A program made the translations under genes and the position numbers. Source: Dermacentor variabilis (lineage: Eukaryota > Arthropoda > Arachnida > Ixodida > Ixodidae). From it: a DNA stretch of 64,000 bases. Below the pieces are notes generated by a model that did not search any database, was not told the origin of the DNA, and saw nothing but the letters and a program-made list of their open reading frames with translations. The stretch is taken from NCBI RefSeq assembly GCF_050947875.1, contig NC_134570.1, forward strand, positions 240,676,584-240,740,583, given 5' to 3'. Below, piece by piece: positions 21,757 to 32,205 of this stretch. Every line of letters starts with the position of its first letter. Positions within the stretch are counted from its first letter, which is position 1.

Positions 21757-24700
21757 GTGGACGATTCGAGGCAGGAGCCACAAACACGCGAACATCGGTA
21801 CTGTAGGAGAGGTGACAGGAATAAGCGCAAGAGCCAAATTAAGTCAGACATAGGGTTCATTAACATGCAAGGTGGCAGAAATAGGCTAAAATGGGAGGAA
21901 ATCGAAGAACAACTAAGGCAAGAGAACTTAATGGTTTATGGGTTTGTAGAGACACATCTTAGGGACATGGAACAACCGCCCTGTAACCCTGATTATGCAT
22001 GGGAATACTGCAACAGAGTGCAGGGTAGCAGAAAGGGTGGGGGAATTGGAGCATTCATTCATAAAAATACAAATTGGCAAAGGGTCAAACAGGAATGCAA
22101 GGAGCATTTATGGCTAGAAGGAAAAGTAGCAGGGGCGAAAACACTTCTGGGCTTTGTATACCTTTGGACAGGATCAAATGCTAAAGAGGAAAACAAAAAA
22201 ATGTTGGACTGTATAGCAGCGGACATCAATGAGCTAGGAAAAGGATGTGAAGTAATTGTATTAGGAGACATGAATGCGCATGTTGAAGATATGGATGGGT
22301 ACACAGACTCCACAGGTAACATGCTGCTGGATATGTGTGAGAGGCTTAACTTAGTTGTCTGTAACTCTACTGAAAAGTGTGACGGAATCATAACATGGGA
22401 GGTAGGGGGTCGACATTCGACAATAGATTATGCGTTGATGTCACATAGGATGTACGATAGATTAGGAGCCATGATTATAGATGAACAGGGCTCCAGAAGT
22501 ATAGGTAGCGACCACAAACGTATCAAGTTGAGTTTTAAGAGGGAAACTAAAGCACGAACGACGCGCGAGGAAACGCCAGATGTGATTTTTTACTCAGAAG
22601 ACGAAGTGGAAATAGCGGCCAAACAAATTGAAGAGGAAATATCAGAGAGTACTGAAACTGATTGGACTTACCCAAAGTTAATGAGACTATTTGAGCGTGA
22701 GCTAGGTAAGGCGCGAGTCAGGAAAACAAGGCAAGGGATACGAAAACTCAAGAGCTGGTGGGATGAAGAAGTTAAGAAGGCCATAAAGAAACGTCAGGAA
22801 GCATCCAGGGAACACAGGTATTCCAAAAGTAAGGGAGAACCTGAAGCAGAAGTAGAGAGAAAATGGGTAAACTACATAAAATGCAAAAGGGAAGCATCTT
22901 ATTTGGTCAACGAGAAAATCAAGACAAAAGGGTCCCAATGGCTGTCAAAAATAAGCAATAAAAAAGATAAACAGGCAGCTAGAAAATTCTGGCAACATCT
23001 GAACTCCTTGGGTAATAGGACAAGCCTAGAGCAGAGGTATATAGTAACAGCTCAAGGTACTCGGTTAGAAGGAGAGGCGGCAATGGAGCATATAGGAACC
23101 ATGATGAGGGAAAAATTTACAAAACAGACAAATGGTACATGCAGTACGTCGGAAAGGGATAGCCCGGTCAACCCACTGCTTTCGCTTGGACAAAAAGAGT
23201 GGGAAAGGGCGGAGAAGAGGGTACCAAGTAGCACATCGGCAGGCCCCGATGGTATTCCAATTATGTTAATAAAGAAATTGGGCCCGAAATCTAAGAAAGC
23301 ATTGAGGGAGGTGGTGAGCAAAATGCTAGTGGATGGTAAAGTACCTGACGAATGGAGGCTAAGTAGGATGAGAATGATATATAAGGGAAAGGGGGACAAA
23401 GCTGACATAAATAACTACCGGCCTATAACAGTGACGTCAGTGGTTTACAGGGTGGTTATGCAGATTATAAAGGACAGACTGCAGGCATGGGTAGAGAACG
23501 AGGGGGTACTTGGAGAGCTACAAAATGGGTTCCGGAAGCATAGGAGGCTAGAAGACAATCTGTTCTCGCTAACACAGTGCATTGATATAGCTGAAAAGGA
23601 ACACAGACCCCTATGGCTGGCTTTTTTGGACATCAAGGGAGCCTATGACAGTGTACTTCAAGAGGGCTTGTGGGGCATTCTGGAAACTTTAGGAGTGCGA
23701 GATGGAGTAACGAATTTCTTAAAAGATATCTATGAACGTAACCGGGTGATTATACAATGGGAAAAGCAGGTTTCGGAGCCTGTGATGATTCGGCGGGGGC
23801 TTAGGCAGGGGTGCCCATTGTCACCTCTGATGTTTATGCTGTACCTACAAGGTCTAGAGGCCAAAATACAGCAAAGCGGACTCGGCTTCAACCTATCATT
23901 TCTCAAGCAAGGAAAATTGATTGAACAGTCATTACCAGGACTGATGTACGCGGATGATATTGTATTAATGGCTGACAATGCAGAAGATCTGCAGGAATTA
24001 ATGGACATATGTGGTACAGAAGGAGACAGGTTAGGCTTGAAGTTTAGCAAAGAAAAATCAGCAGACATGATTTTTAATGATAACAGTTGCGGCGAGCATA
24101 AGATACAGGAGGCCACGCTGGAGATAGTCGATAAATACAAGTACCTTGGGGTGTGGATAAATAATGGCATTGAGTATCTGACAGAGTACGAAAAATATCT
24201 AACGACTAAAGGTAACAGAAGTGCAGCGATTATGAAGAGTAGGGCACTGTGGAACTACAATAGGTACGAGGTAGTACGAGGGATATGGAAGGGGGTAATG
24301 GTACCAGGCCTGACTTTTGCCAATGCAGTTCTATGTATTAGAACAGAGACCCGGCAACAGTTGGAAATTAGGCAACGTGGTGTGGGTAGGCTCGCTCTGG
24401 GAGCACATGGCAAGACACCAAATCTTGGAGTGCAGGGGGATCTGGGATGGTCTTCTTTCGAGGGCAGAGAGGCTAGTAGCAAGATAGCATTTGAGGAGCG
24501 ATTGAGAAAAATGGGGGAAATTCGGTGGGCTAGGAAGGTTTTCAGTTACTTATACACGAGGAATGTTGACACGAGGTGGAGGAAGCGAACTAGAAAATTG
24601 ACAAGCACATACTTGGGCAGTAGCTGGGGAACAAGTAAGGAATCATCTGTCAAGAAAAAGGTTAAGGAGGCAGAGAGGGGTATGTGGAGTACAGAGATGC

Positions 24701-25062
24701 AAACCAAATCGGCATTGGAGACATACAGGACGTTTAAGCAAGAAATAGCCAAAGAAAATATTTACGATAACTCTAAGGGAAGCTCATTGTTGTTCGAAGC
24801 CAGGACGGGTGTACTGAGGACTAAGACGTACCGAGCCAGATACCAGGAGATAGATTTGGTGTGCGAGGCGTGTAGAGAGGAGGAGGAAACGGCGGAACAC
24901 CTGATACTTGCTTGTAAACAACTTCACCCTGCAGTTGAATCTAACGGGGAACTATTCAAAGCCTTGGGTTTTAAAGACAGTGAAAGTAGAATAGACTTTG
25001 AACAGGTAGAAATAACTAAACGGAGGCTATCTGATTGGTGGACAATATCAACGCAAAAGTAA
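21757..25062 (+). CDS. LINE B ORF2: APE endonuclease and reverse transcriptase
   Basis: The enzyme nicks the target and copies element RNA at the nick. The 1101-codon frame shows an APE-type endonuclease at about 31-260 (INMQGG, VETHL, LGDMNAH, STIDY, GSDHKRI). The RT follows at about 490-760 (NYRPITVTSVVYR, FLDIKGAYDSV, GLRQGCPLSPL, LMYADDIVLM), then a C-terminal CEAC...H...C zinc motif. No ATG lies at its start: the frame opens with GTG at 21757 and the first ATG (21865) would remove part of the first endonuclease strand. Re-initiation after ORF1 or a non-ATG start is therefore likely. No internal stop is present, so this could be a recently active copy. Confidence 0.9.
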   Translation: MDDSRQEPQTREHRYCRRGDRNKRKSQIKSDIGFINMQGGRNRLKWEEIEEQLRQENLMVYGFVETHLRDMEQPPCNPDYAWEYCNRVQGSRKGGGIGAFIHKNTNWQRVKQECKEHLWLEGKVAGAKTLLGFVYLWTGSNAKEENKKMLDCIAADINELGKGCEVIVLGDMNAHVEDMDGYTDSTGNMLLDMCERLNLVVCNSTEKCDGIITWEVGGRHSTIDYALMSHRMYDRLGAMIIDEQGSRSIGSDHKRIKLSFKRETKARTTREETPDVIFYSEDEVEIAAKQIEEEISESTETDWTYPKLMRLFERELGKARVRKTRQGIRKLKSWWDEEVKKAIKKRQEASREHRYSKSKGEPEAEVERKWVNYIKCKREASYLVNEKIKTKGSQWLSKISNKKDKQAARKFWQHLNSLGNRTSLEQRYIVTAQGTRLEGEAAMEHIGTMMREKFTKQTNGTCSTSERDSPVNPLLSLGQKEWERAEKRVPSSTSAGPDGIPIMLIKKLGPKSKKALREVVSKMLVDGKVPDEWRLSRMRMIYKGKGDKADINNYRPITVTSVVYRVVMQIIKDRLQAWVENEGVLGELQNGFRKHRRLEDNLFSLTQCIDIAEKEHRPLWLAFLDIKGAYDSVLQEGLWGILETLGVRDGVTNFLKDIYERNRVIIQWEKQVSEPVMIRRGLRQGCPLSPLMFMLYLQGLEAKIQQSGLGFNLSFLKQGKLIEQSLPGLMYADDIVLMADNAEDLQELMDICGTEGDRLGLKFSKEKSADMIFNDNSCGEHKIQEATLEIVDKYKYLGVWINNGIEYLTEYEKYLTTKGNRSAAIMKSRALWNYNRYEVVRGIWKGVMVPGLTFANAVLCIRTETRQQLEIRQRGVGRLALGAHGKTPNLGVQGDLGWSSFEGREASSKIAFEERLRKMGEIRWARKVFSYLYTRNVDTRWRKRTRKLTSTYLGSSWGTSKESSVKKKVKEAERGMWSTEMQTKSALETYRTFKQEIAKENIYDNSKGSSLLFEARTGVLRTKTYRARYQEIDLVCEACREEEETAEHLILACKQLHPAVESNGELFKALGFKDSESRIDFEQVEITKRRLSDWWTISTQK

Positions 25063-25180
25063 AGGAGTAAATACATAGGTATGCATGCATATAGAACCAT
25101 TAAAGGCTAGGTGGCGCGCGCCGCCGCCGCCCGATTCAAAGGGTTGAGCCACAATCATCCATCCATCCATCCATCCGGGA

Positions 25181-25876
25181 GTGGGAGGCAGGGAGCCAAA
25201 GCAAGCGGTCGCCAGCTCGCCGCCTGTGAATCGGCGTAGCTATAGCGAAGCAGCGCAACACGCCCCGAGTGAGGCGACGCTGCAGCCACAGGAAGCCGGG
25301 AAGCAGGGAGAGGTAGGAGAGAGCGAAAGGGTGATTATCGCTGGCGACTCAAACATGGCTGGGTGCTCAAAAGCAATTGTGGAGAGGGTGAAAGGCGACA
25401 AAAGAGTGGCGGTAGGGACATTTCCAGGACAGACACTGGGTTCTGTCATGGAGCGAGCAAAAGAAAAGCTCACGGAAAATGCCCACGTGCGCAACCTTGT
25501 CGTAGTAGCAGGTGGGCTAAATGACGTCATGAACAGGAAAGGGCCAGGACTAGCCCAGCGCTTGGCGAAGGGGGTGGACGACTTGCGCGAGCTATCCCCT
25601 CAGGTGCAGATCGTGGTGTGCACGGTGCCGGAGGTGCCTGTGCGTGACAGTCACGTACAAAGAGCCGTAATGGCTGCCAATGAGACAATATGGAAAATGA
25701 GCCGAGAGAAAGGCTTCGAGGTTGTCGAAGTAAACAGGGAAGTGAGAAGTTGTGGTGGTTTTAAACGAGATGGGATCCACTTCAATTACAGGCTAGCACG
25801 AGAAGTGGGCTGGCGACTTGGGGGTCGCGCTGTTGCTTTGTTAGGGGGCCCGCGGGCGCTCAGGAGGTCAGAGTAG
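25181..25876 (+). pseudogene. LINE C ORF1, 5'-truncated esterase domain
   Basis: Encodes the linker and the SGNH/GDSL esterase domain with AGDSNMAG, GGLNDV and RDGIHFN, so all catalytic positions are retained. The zinc finger and coiled coil are missing because the element is 5'-truncated at the junction with the preceding (ATCC)n. ORF2 follows after about 110 bases. Confidence 0.8.
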
Positions 25877-25986
25877 GTAGTAATAAAGAAGGTCCCCTAG
25901 GGGAACATCAGAAGAGCATCGCCGTCGAAAACAGAAAAAGGAGGAAAGCAAGAACAAGAGCTCGCCATGCAATAGGCTACATAAAC

Positions 25987-28900
25987 ATGCAGGGCGGTAG
26001 AAGAAAGGAAAAGTGGGCAGAGATTGAGGAGCAGTTACATAGAGAACAAATAGGGGTGTATGCGGTTACAGAAACGCACCTTAGAGGCTCAGAAGAGCCG
26101 CCAGTTATTGAGAATTATGTATGGGAAGGGTGCAACAGAACTAAGTCGGAAAGAAAGGGAGGGGGAGTCGGAATGCTCATCCATCAGGGAGCCAAATGGA
26201 AAAGAGTAAATTCACAATGTCAAGAGCATCTTTGGTTATCAGGTACAATGAGTGGGAAAGAAACTTGGCTTGGAGTTACGTATTTGTGGACCGGAATAAA
26301 TTGCACAGAGAAGAATAAAGAGTTAGTGGAATGCATAAGCGCTGATATTAGGGGTTTCGGGAATGGTGCTGAGATAGTCCTATTAGGTGACATGAATGCC
26401 CACATACAGGATTTAGATGGCTATACCGACAATAACGGGAAGTCAATGCTAGACCTTTGCGAGCAACATAACCTCGTGATCGTGAATACAGCGCCTAAGT
26501 GTGAAGGACAGATAACGTGGGAAGTGGGAAACCGGCAATCGACCATTGATTACTGTCTGATGACAGAAGGAATTCATGATAAGTTGAGAGAAATGGTCAT
26601 CGATGAGGAAGGGTTTAGCAGCATAGGGAGTGACCATAAACGCATCATTTTGAAAATGGGATATGTAGTTGGGAAAGAGAGCAACGAAAGCAAAATGGCC
26701 AGTCCAAATTTGAACGCTGAACAAATAGCAAATATAGTCACTAGAGTGGAGGAAGAAATTGGCAAGTTGCCAAGTAAGGGGTGGGAATATGGTGAGCTTC
26801 TAAGTGTAGTAACGACAGAAATACGGAAAGAGAAACAACATGTTCATTGGAAAGGAAAAAAGAAACCGAAAAGCTGGTGGAACAAGGAGATACGAGAAGC
26901 GATCGCCGAACGACAGAAGGCATCTCGAGAGCACAGGCAGGCAAAGAAGGCGCAGTTGCCACAGGATGAAGTAACCAGTAAATGGGAAATATACCGGGAG
27001 AAAAAGTCTATGGTTCAAATACTGGTGCAAGCAAAATTAAAAGGTGAAAGTGAAAGTTGGTTGTCAGAAATACGTGAGAAAAAGAAGGCCGCACCTAGAA
27101 TATTTTGGAATCACATAAAATTATTAGGCAGGAAGTCAACAACAATACAACAACATATCCTAGACGAAGATGAAAACAGACTGGAAGGAGAAGCAGCAAT
27201 AAATTACATCCAAAAAGTAACAGCCGAATCTTTCAAAGGCAAGGACGAGGTTGTATTTGAAGAAAAAAAGAGCATGAAAGAGACCCAAGGGGGAAAGGAG
27301 CTAGTGCTTACAAATTTAAACTGGAAGAAAGCGGAAGAGAAAATTCCCAAGCGCACAGCCACAGGGCTAGACGAGGTTCCCGTTAGGCTGATAAATGAAC
27401 TGGGACCAAAAAGTAAGGAAGCTCTCGTGAAAGCAGTTGAAAAAAACTTTAAAAGATAGACGAATACCTGACAGTTGGCGACAAAGTAGAATGAATTTAA
27501 TTTATAAAGGTAAGGGGGAGAAAGACAGAATTCACTCGTATAGACCGTTGACCATTACATCGGTAATATACAGGCTAGCAATGCAGGCAATCAAATTAAA
27601 GCTTCAAGCATGGGCAGAAAATAATGGCATTTTGGGAGAGCTTCAGAATGGCTTTAGAATAGGTAGGCGTTTGGATGATTACTTGTTTGTTCTTACTCAG
27701 TGTATTGAAATATCAAAAGCAGAAAGCAGACCGTTGTATGTGGCCTTTTTGGACATTACAGGAGCATACGACAACGTAGACCGCAGCATTTTGTGGGATA
27801 TTCTGGAAGGGGAAGGCTTAGGTAACGATTGTATACAGCTTTTGAGAGAGATTTACCTAGAAAATACTGTTTGTGTTGAATGGGAAGGGATGAGGAGCGC
27901 GGAGAAAGTTCATATCAACAAGGGACTGAGGCAGGGGTGCCCTTTATCCCCGCTGCTGTTTATGATGTACATGGTGAGGATGGAGAGGGCGCTAGAAGGA
28001 AGTAATATCGGGTTTAATCTATCATACAAACAGGCAGGTACAGTAATAGAACAGCAACTACCAGGTTTATTTTATGCGGACGACATTGTGTTGCTCGCAA
28101 ACAAGCAAAGTGATTTGCAACGTCTGGCTAATATCTGTGGACAGGAAGGCAACAATTTAGGTTTGAAATTTAGTGTTAGAAAATCAGGTGTTATTGTATT
28201 CAATGAAAACAGTGAACAGACAGTGGAGATACAGGGCCAAGAAATACCTCGGGTAACAGAATATAAATACCTTGGTATATGGATAAACGAAGGCAACGGA
28301 TATATGGAAACACAGGAAAAAACCATAACAGTCAAGGGGAAGAGAAATGCAGCCATAATGAAGCACAGAGCGCTATGGGGATACAATAGGTACGAGGTCC
28401 TCCGAGGTATGTGGAAAGGGGTAATGGTTCCAGGACTCACTTTTGGAAATGCGGTTGTTTGCTTTAAATCAGGGGTACAATCAGGACTCGACGGGAACCA
28501 AAGGTCAGTGGGTCGCCTCGCATTGGGCGCTCACGGGAAGACTACAAATGAAGCTGTGCAAGGGGATATGGGCTGGACTAGTTTTGAAGTGAGGGAAGCT
28601 CGCAGTAAAATTGAGTATGAAGAACGGCTGAGGAATATGGAGGAAAGTAAATGGGCTGGGAGAGTGTTCAGGTATCTGTACAGGCAAAACATTGATTCAC
28701 AGTGGAGGAAAAGAACTAGGAAGCTTACCAGCAAGTATGCGGCCTGTGGGGTGGGCAACACAACAACAAAGAAGGTCAAGCGGAAAGTCAGAGAGGCTGA
28801 ATTAATCTCATGGGTGGCGGCAATGGAAAAGAAACCTGCCATGAGTAACTACTTAAGGGGAAAAAACGAAATTAGGAAAGAAACCATTTATGATAAATCA

Positions 28901-29227
28901 AAGGGAAGCTCATTACTTTTCGAAGCGAGATCGGGATGCCTTAGAACACGCACCTATAAAGCGAGATATAAGAAGGAAGAAGAAGCATGTGCTTGCTGCG
29001 GTAAAGCTAGGGAAACGACGGAGCATATTTTATTAGAATGTGAAGACGTCTATCCAGCGGTCGATTTAGGCACCACTGGCCTCCTTGAAGCCCTTGGGTT
29101 CAGCGGGAGCAATGGTAAAGCAAACAGGTCCGCAATAGACATCAGTAAGAGGCGATTGGAGGATTGGTGGAAGAAAAGTAGGGAAACGACAAAAGATGGA
29201 GACGTACAAAAGCACAGTTCGCAATAG
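25987..29227 (+). pseudogene. LINE C ORF2 with one frameshift
   Basis: APE endonuclease (INMQGG, TETHLRG, LGDMNAH, STIDYCL, GSDHKRI) and RT (YRPLTITSVIYR, FLDITGAYDNV, GLRQGCPLSPLL, LFYADDIVLLA) followed by a CACC...H...C zinc motif. The frame changes by +1 at a run of seven A near 27440: 25987-27459 and 27437-29227 are the two halves. Removing one A from the run would restore continuity with LINE B, so a single-base homopolymer insertion is the simplest explanation. Otherwise it is intact, suggesting recent age or an assembly error. Confidence 0.85.
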
Positions 29228-29392
29228 GGTATCAGAAAATTTGGACGTGGTAGTTCATAGTGTCTTTTTTTTTTGTTTCTCATTGGTTAACCTAGGTAGG
29301 ATATTAGGCAGCATAGTAGCAAGAGCTTGGTGGCGCAAGCCACCGCCCCGTTCCAAAGGGGACGCTCATAACATCCATCCATCCATCCATCC

Positions 29393-30973
29393 GGAAACGG
29401 GGTTTTGCACAGTTTACCAGGTGTTCTGTGGCTTTACTGGGTTTCTGGCTGCTGCGCCTCGATCGTGCTCCCGCCAGTTGCTGTGTGGCAAACGTAGCGC
29501 CTACATATTTATGTAGGCGCTACGTTTGCCACACAGCAACCAAACTGGCGGGAGCACGATCGAGGCGCAGCAGAATACATGTAGCGCTGGGTCATATCGA
29601 GTTAAGGCACACTCTGAACTGACTTTTAAGGGCATCCCGAGCGGTTTTTCGTTTTTCGGCGGCACAACTCGGGGCACCCCCAGTTGTGCCGCCGCGCTCC
29701 AGCTGTTGCATTTCGTGTAGGGCTACTGACAGAATGCGGTTTCCAGATGGCACGATGGCCTCGACTGGAATAAACGCACACGACACCAAAGATTGAGTAA
29801 GCCTGAAAATATTTTATTTGCATCTTACAAGTACAACAAAAAGCACACGCCTACGCATCCACTCAAACGCGGTTACATAGTCATGAACATAGTCAAGAAA
29901 TGGATCATTAATAAGGGTAGCACAAACGCACAAGAAAGAAGACCTAAGCTACAAAACGTACGGTCGGCTGCTAAGTATAATAATTTCCCTGTCACCGCGT
30001 GTCACTTTTATACAGCATCTTTACAGCACTACCAGGCCGGGTAGTTTGGCGGAAAGAACGCAACAGCTTACGGCCGTCAGCTGCCTCTTCCTTACGGGCG
30101 TCATAATTATCCTAATCTCCGCATCGACGTCGTGCAAGTCTGCATACAGGTATCTGTATCTGAACCATATGTGCCAGCTTAATACATGTGTAGTGAAATT
30201 ATGATAACCACTGCGTCTTATCAAACGTATTGGTCTTGCAAATGCGCATTACAGCTGACGGAACGACATACTCTAAGTGAAGCACAAGAGAACAAGGACA
30301 AAAGGAGGATACAACACATGAAGAAGAAATGAAGAATTAGTAGGCGTACAGCAAACAAGCGATGACGGAGAACACACGATGATGCATAGGGTGTTCTGTG
30401 ACATCGGTTTGCGTACTTACGGTGTTATGGAGATCAACGGCATAAAAACGTACCTTCAAGCGTACTCCCTCAACCTCCGCCGCATTCATTATGGTAACGC
30501 CTAAACAAAATGAGGCACTATTCTTTGCCAAGAGTAGACCTTTTTACAGCAAGTCTATGCAATGACTCGCAGACAAAACCAGCATGCTTTCGAAAATGTT
30601 TTACCGCCGTAGTATTCGAACGCCAACGGCCAGGAAACACATCGATACCAATAGGCTGTCGGCTGTCGGTGGTTAATCAAGCACAAAAACCTTGACGCTA
30701 TGACTAAAAAGCAGTTTCAACAATCAAATTAAAAAAAATTAACTGCCTATTTGCCTGAGGTAAAAAAGCATCCTTAGACACCTCGATTGTTCATGTCAAT
30801 GGTTTGTGTAAATTAAAAAATTCAGCATGTTCAGCGCCCCTAGCAGAGAAAGCACAAATTAAAGTATTCGACCAAATTACAGTAGCTCCACTTGCGCGCT
30901 TACGCTGAAACGCGCCTCGATTGATTTTTCGCCCTCTGTGGCCATTTGTTGAACTTGAGAGTGTGCGGGGCCT
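29393..30973 (-). repeat. outer part of right palindrome arm
   Basis: Inverse match of 17332-18928, running from GGAAACGGGGTTTTGCAC next to the LINE C tail to GCGGGGCCT at 30973. It contains the mirrored nested palindrome near 29445-29573 (GCGCCTACATATTTATGTAGGCGC). Differences from the left arm include a more complete segment near 29655-29690 and small indels near 30310 and 30385. Confidence 0.9.
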
Positions 30974-30979
30974 ACGTCG

Positions 30980-31085
30980 CGGTAGCACCAGCAGCTGGGC
31001 TATAGTGCCTAGAATTACTGGCTAGTGTACCGTGCACCAGCTCTTTTCAATGGACGACCGTGGCGCCGCCTGCAATGAATGCCCA
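30980..31085 (+). repeat. dispersed repeat shared with 38.8 kb
   Basis: Contains GCTATAGTGCCTAGAAT, TACTGGCTAGTGT and CCGT followed by GGCGCC and TGCAATGAATG. The same order occurs inversely at 38775-38905. It borders the right end of the palindrome. Nature unknown; it may be a gene-5'-end-derived repeat. Confidence 0.5.
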
Positions 31086-31301
31086 CTATGGCCGGCAGAG
31101 GTCGCTGCCACACGGGTGGGTGCAGAATGCGCGTGTCGTCTGCTTCGCATATCAGTTTCGCAGCTGTTGCGTCGGTTTCTGTGTTTGCGTTTTCAGTGTT
31201 ATAGCAGCGTTACGTGCTTGTTCTTGGTGTTGTCAAAGAGTGAGTGCGTGGCTGTTATGTTCGTGTGGCTGTCATTGCGAGAACTATGCGGCGGCGGTGA
31301 A

Positions 31302-32205
31302 AAAATGCCGAAGCTATAGAAACAGTGCAAGGAGAGGACCTGCTTTGTGCCGTTGTGTAGAAGCGGTTACCGCTCGAACAAAGGGCGTGTATCCTTGTTC
31401 ACTCTACCATCTGATACGAACCGGCAGCAGAATGGGCAAGAATGATCAGGAGAATGGACAGAAGGCCGGCACCAACTGCTGCGGTTTGTGAAAAACATTT
31501 CGAAAACAGCTTAGTCGAGCGCGCGTTCTCTATCACCGTGAATGACATTGTCCACGAGATTCCCCGCGATAAAACACGCCCACGGTGGAAGTATTCTTCC
31601 ATCGTGACCACGCCTGAAACCCTAAGCTATACCCACGATATTCTCTGAGTATGCTAAGCATTCAGCTTACTTTTCCTGAGTACCAGGGGGGAAAAAAAAC
31701 AAGAAAAAACGAGCAGTAGTGCTTTCATGTACTATACTGCAAGTTATGTTGCACGAAAGATCACTGCCCAAAATTCTTTACCAAATTGTGCAGGCTTCCT
31801 CTGCGTAAGTAAAGCTGAAGCTAGTAACGACGTTGCTTCATTATTGCACTTCCCATTTTGACAATGGAGGCCTTGCTTGTCTATCTTAGCCAGACGTTGT
31901 CAACCGCTGTGAAGGCCGTGGAAGATGCTTTTACTGTGTTCTTCAGCAGAAACAAGTTACATGTAGCGAGTGTAGCTGATTTTTCAGGTCAGCTGCAGAC
32001 AGCTGGCCTTTCCCCAAGTAAGGTGCCCAGAGCATGAAAAGCCAGCTTTGACAGCGCTTGCAAACTTCTTTATTTTCTTGAGGTTTCGGTTTTTTTGTAA
32101 AAGGCATCAACAAAGAGAGGGAAGCGCAAAGGCAACGGCAGAAGCTCCTTAAACTGCGTCACTGCGCGATCTATTTTCTTCATGTATGTGTGCATTATCT
32201 CATCT
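31302..32205 (+). pseudogene. THAP / P-element-like transposase remnant
   Basis: The N-terminal part encodes a THAP zinc finger: CFVPLC, then RVSLFTLPSD and, after a frameshift, AVCEKHFENSLVERAF with FSITVNDIVHEIPRDK. The first codons contain an in-frame TAG (after MPKL). About 250 bp further on, 31867-32200 gives VYLSQTLSTAVKAVEDAF, FFSRNKLH and, in another frame, FFVKGINKEREAQRQRQKLL. These resemble the C-terminal region of THAP9/P-element-type transposases. The middle, with the catalytic region, is absent. The THAP assignment is firm; the P-element link rests on the tail motifs and is tentative. Confidence 0.5.

Larger units (their letters stand above)
20191..25178 (+). mobile_element. full-length LINE B, two ORFs, (ATCC)n tail
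   Basis: A 4.99-kb non-LTR retrotransposon starts right after the (ATCC)n tail of copy A and ends with its own tail at 25156-25178. The 5' UTR is about 0.38 kb. ORF1 and ORF2 are both open. The 3' UTR holds a GC-rich hairpin (GGTGGCGCGCGCCGCC) before the tail, like the 3' hairpin plus short-repeat tail of CR1/L2-type LINEs. An esterase-type ORF1 points the same way. Clade assignment is inferred, not tested. Confidence 0.9.
25179..29392 (+). mobile_element. 5'-truncated LINE C, related subfamily
   Basis: Directly joined to the tail of LINE B, this copy starts within ORF1 (its first residues GGREPKQAV match about residue 171 of the LINE B ORF1). It ends with an (ATCC)n tail at 29370-29392. Its 3' UTR hairpin is GGTGGCGCAAGCCACC, a compensated variant of the LINE B hairpin. 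Protein identity to LINE B is clearly lower than for copy A, so it is a distinct subfamily. Confidence 0.9.

Noticed and set aside
23730..24170. Long ORFs antisense to the LINE ORF2s (also 21082-21658, 28072-28440, 63278-63718, 40434-40862)
   Set aside because: They overlap strongly supported RT or esterase frames, lack domains and recur only because the LINE copies recur.
27430..27445. A-AAA-AAC heptamer as a programmed -1 frameshift site
   Set aside because: A -1 shift here runs into a stop at once; the downstream frame is +1, so a one-base insertion explains it better.
17332..30973. Inverted repeat as a hairpin-read assembly artefact
   Set aside because: Arms differ at many sites and by indels; an artefact of a single molecule would be almost identical.
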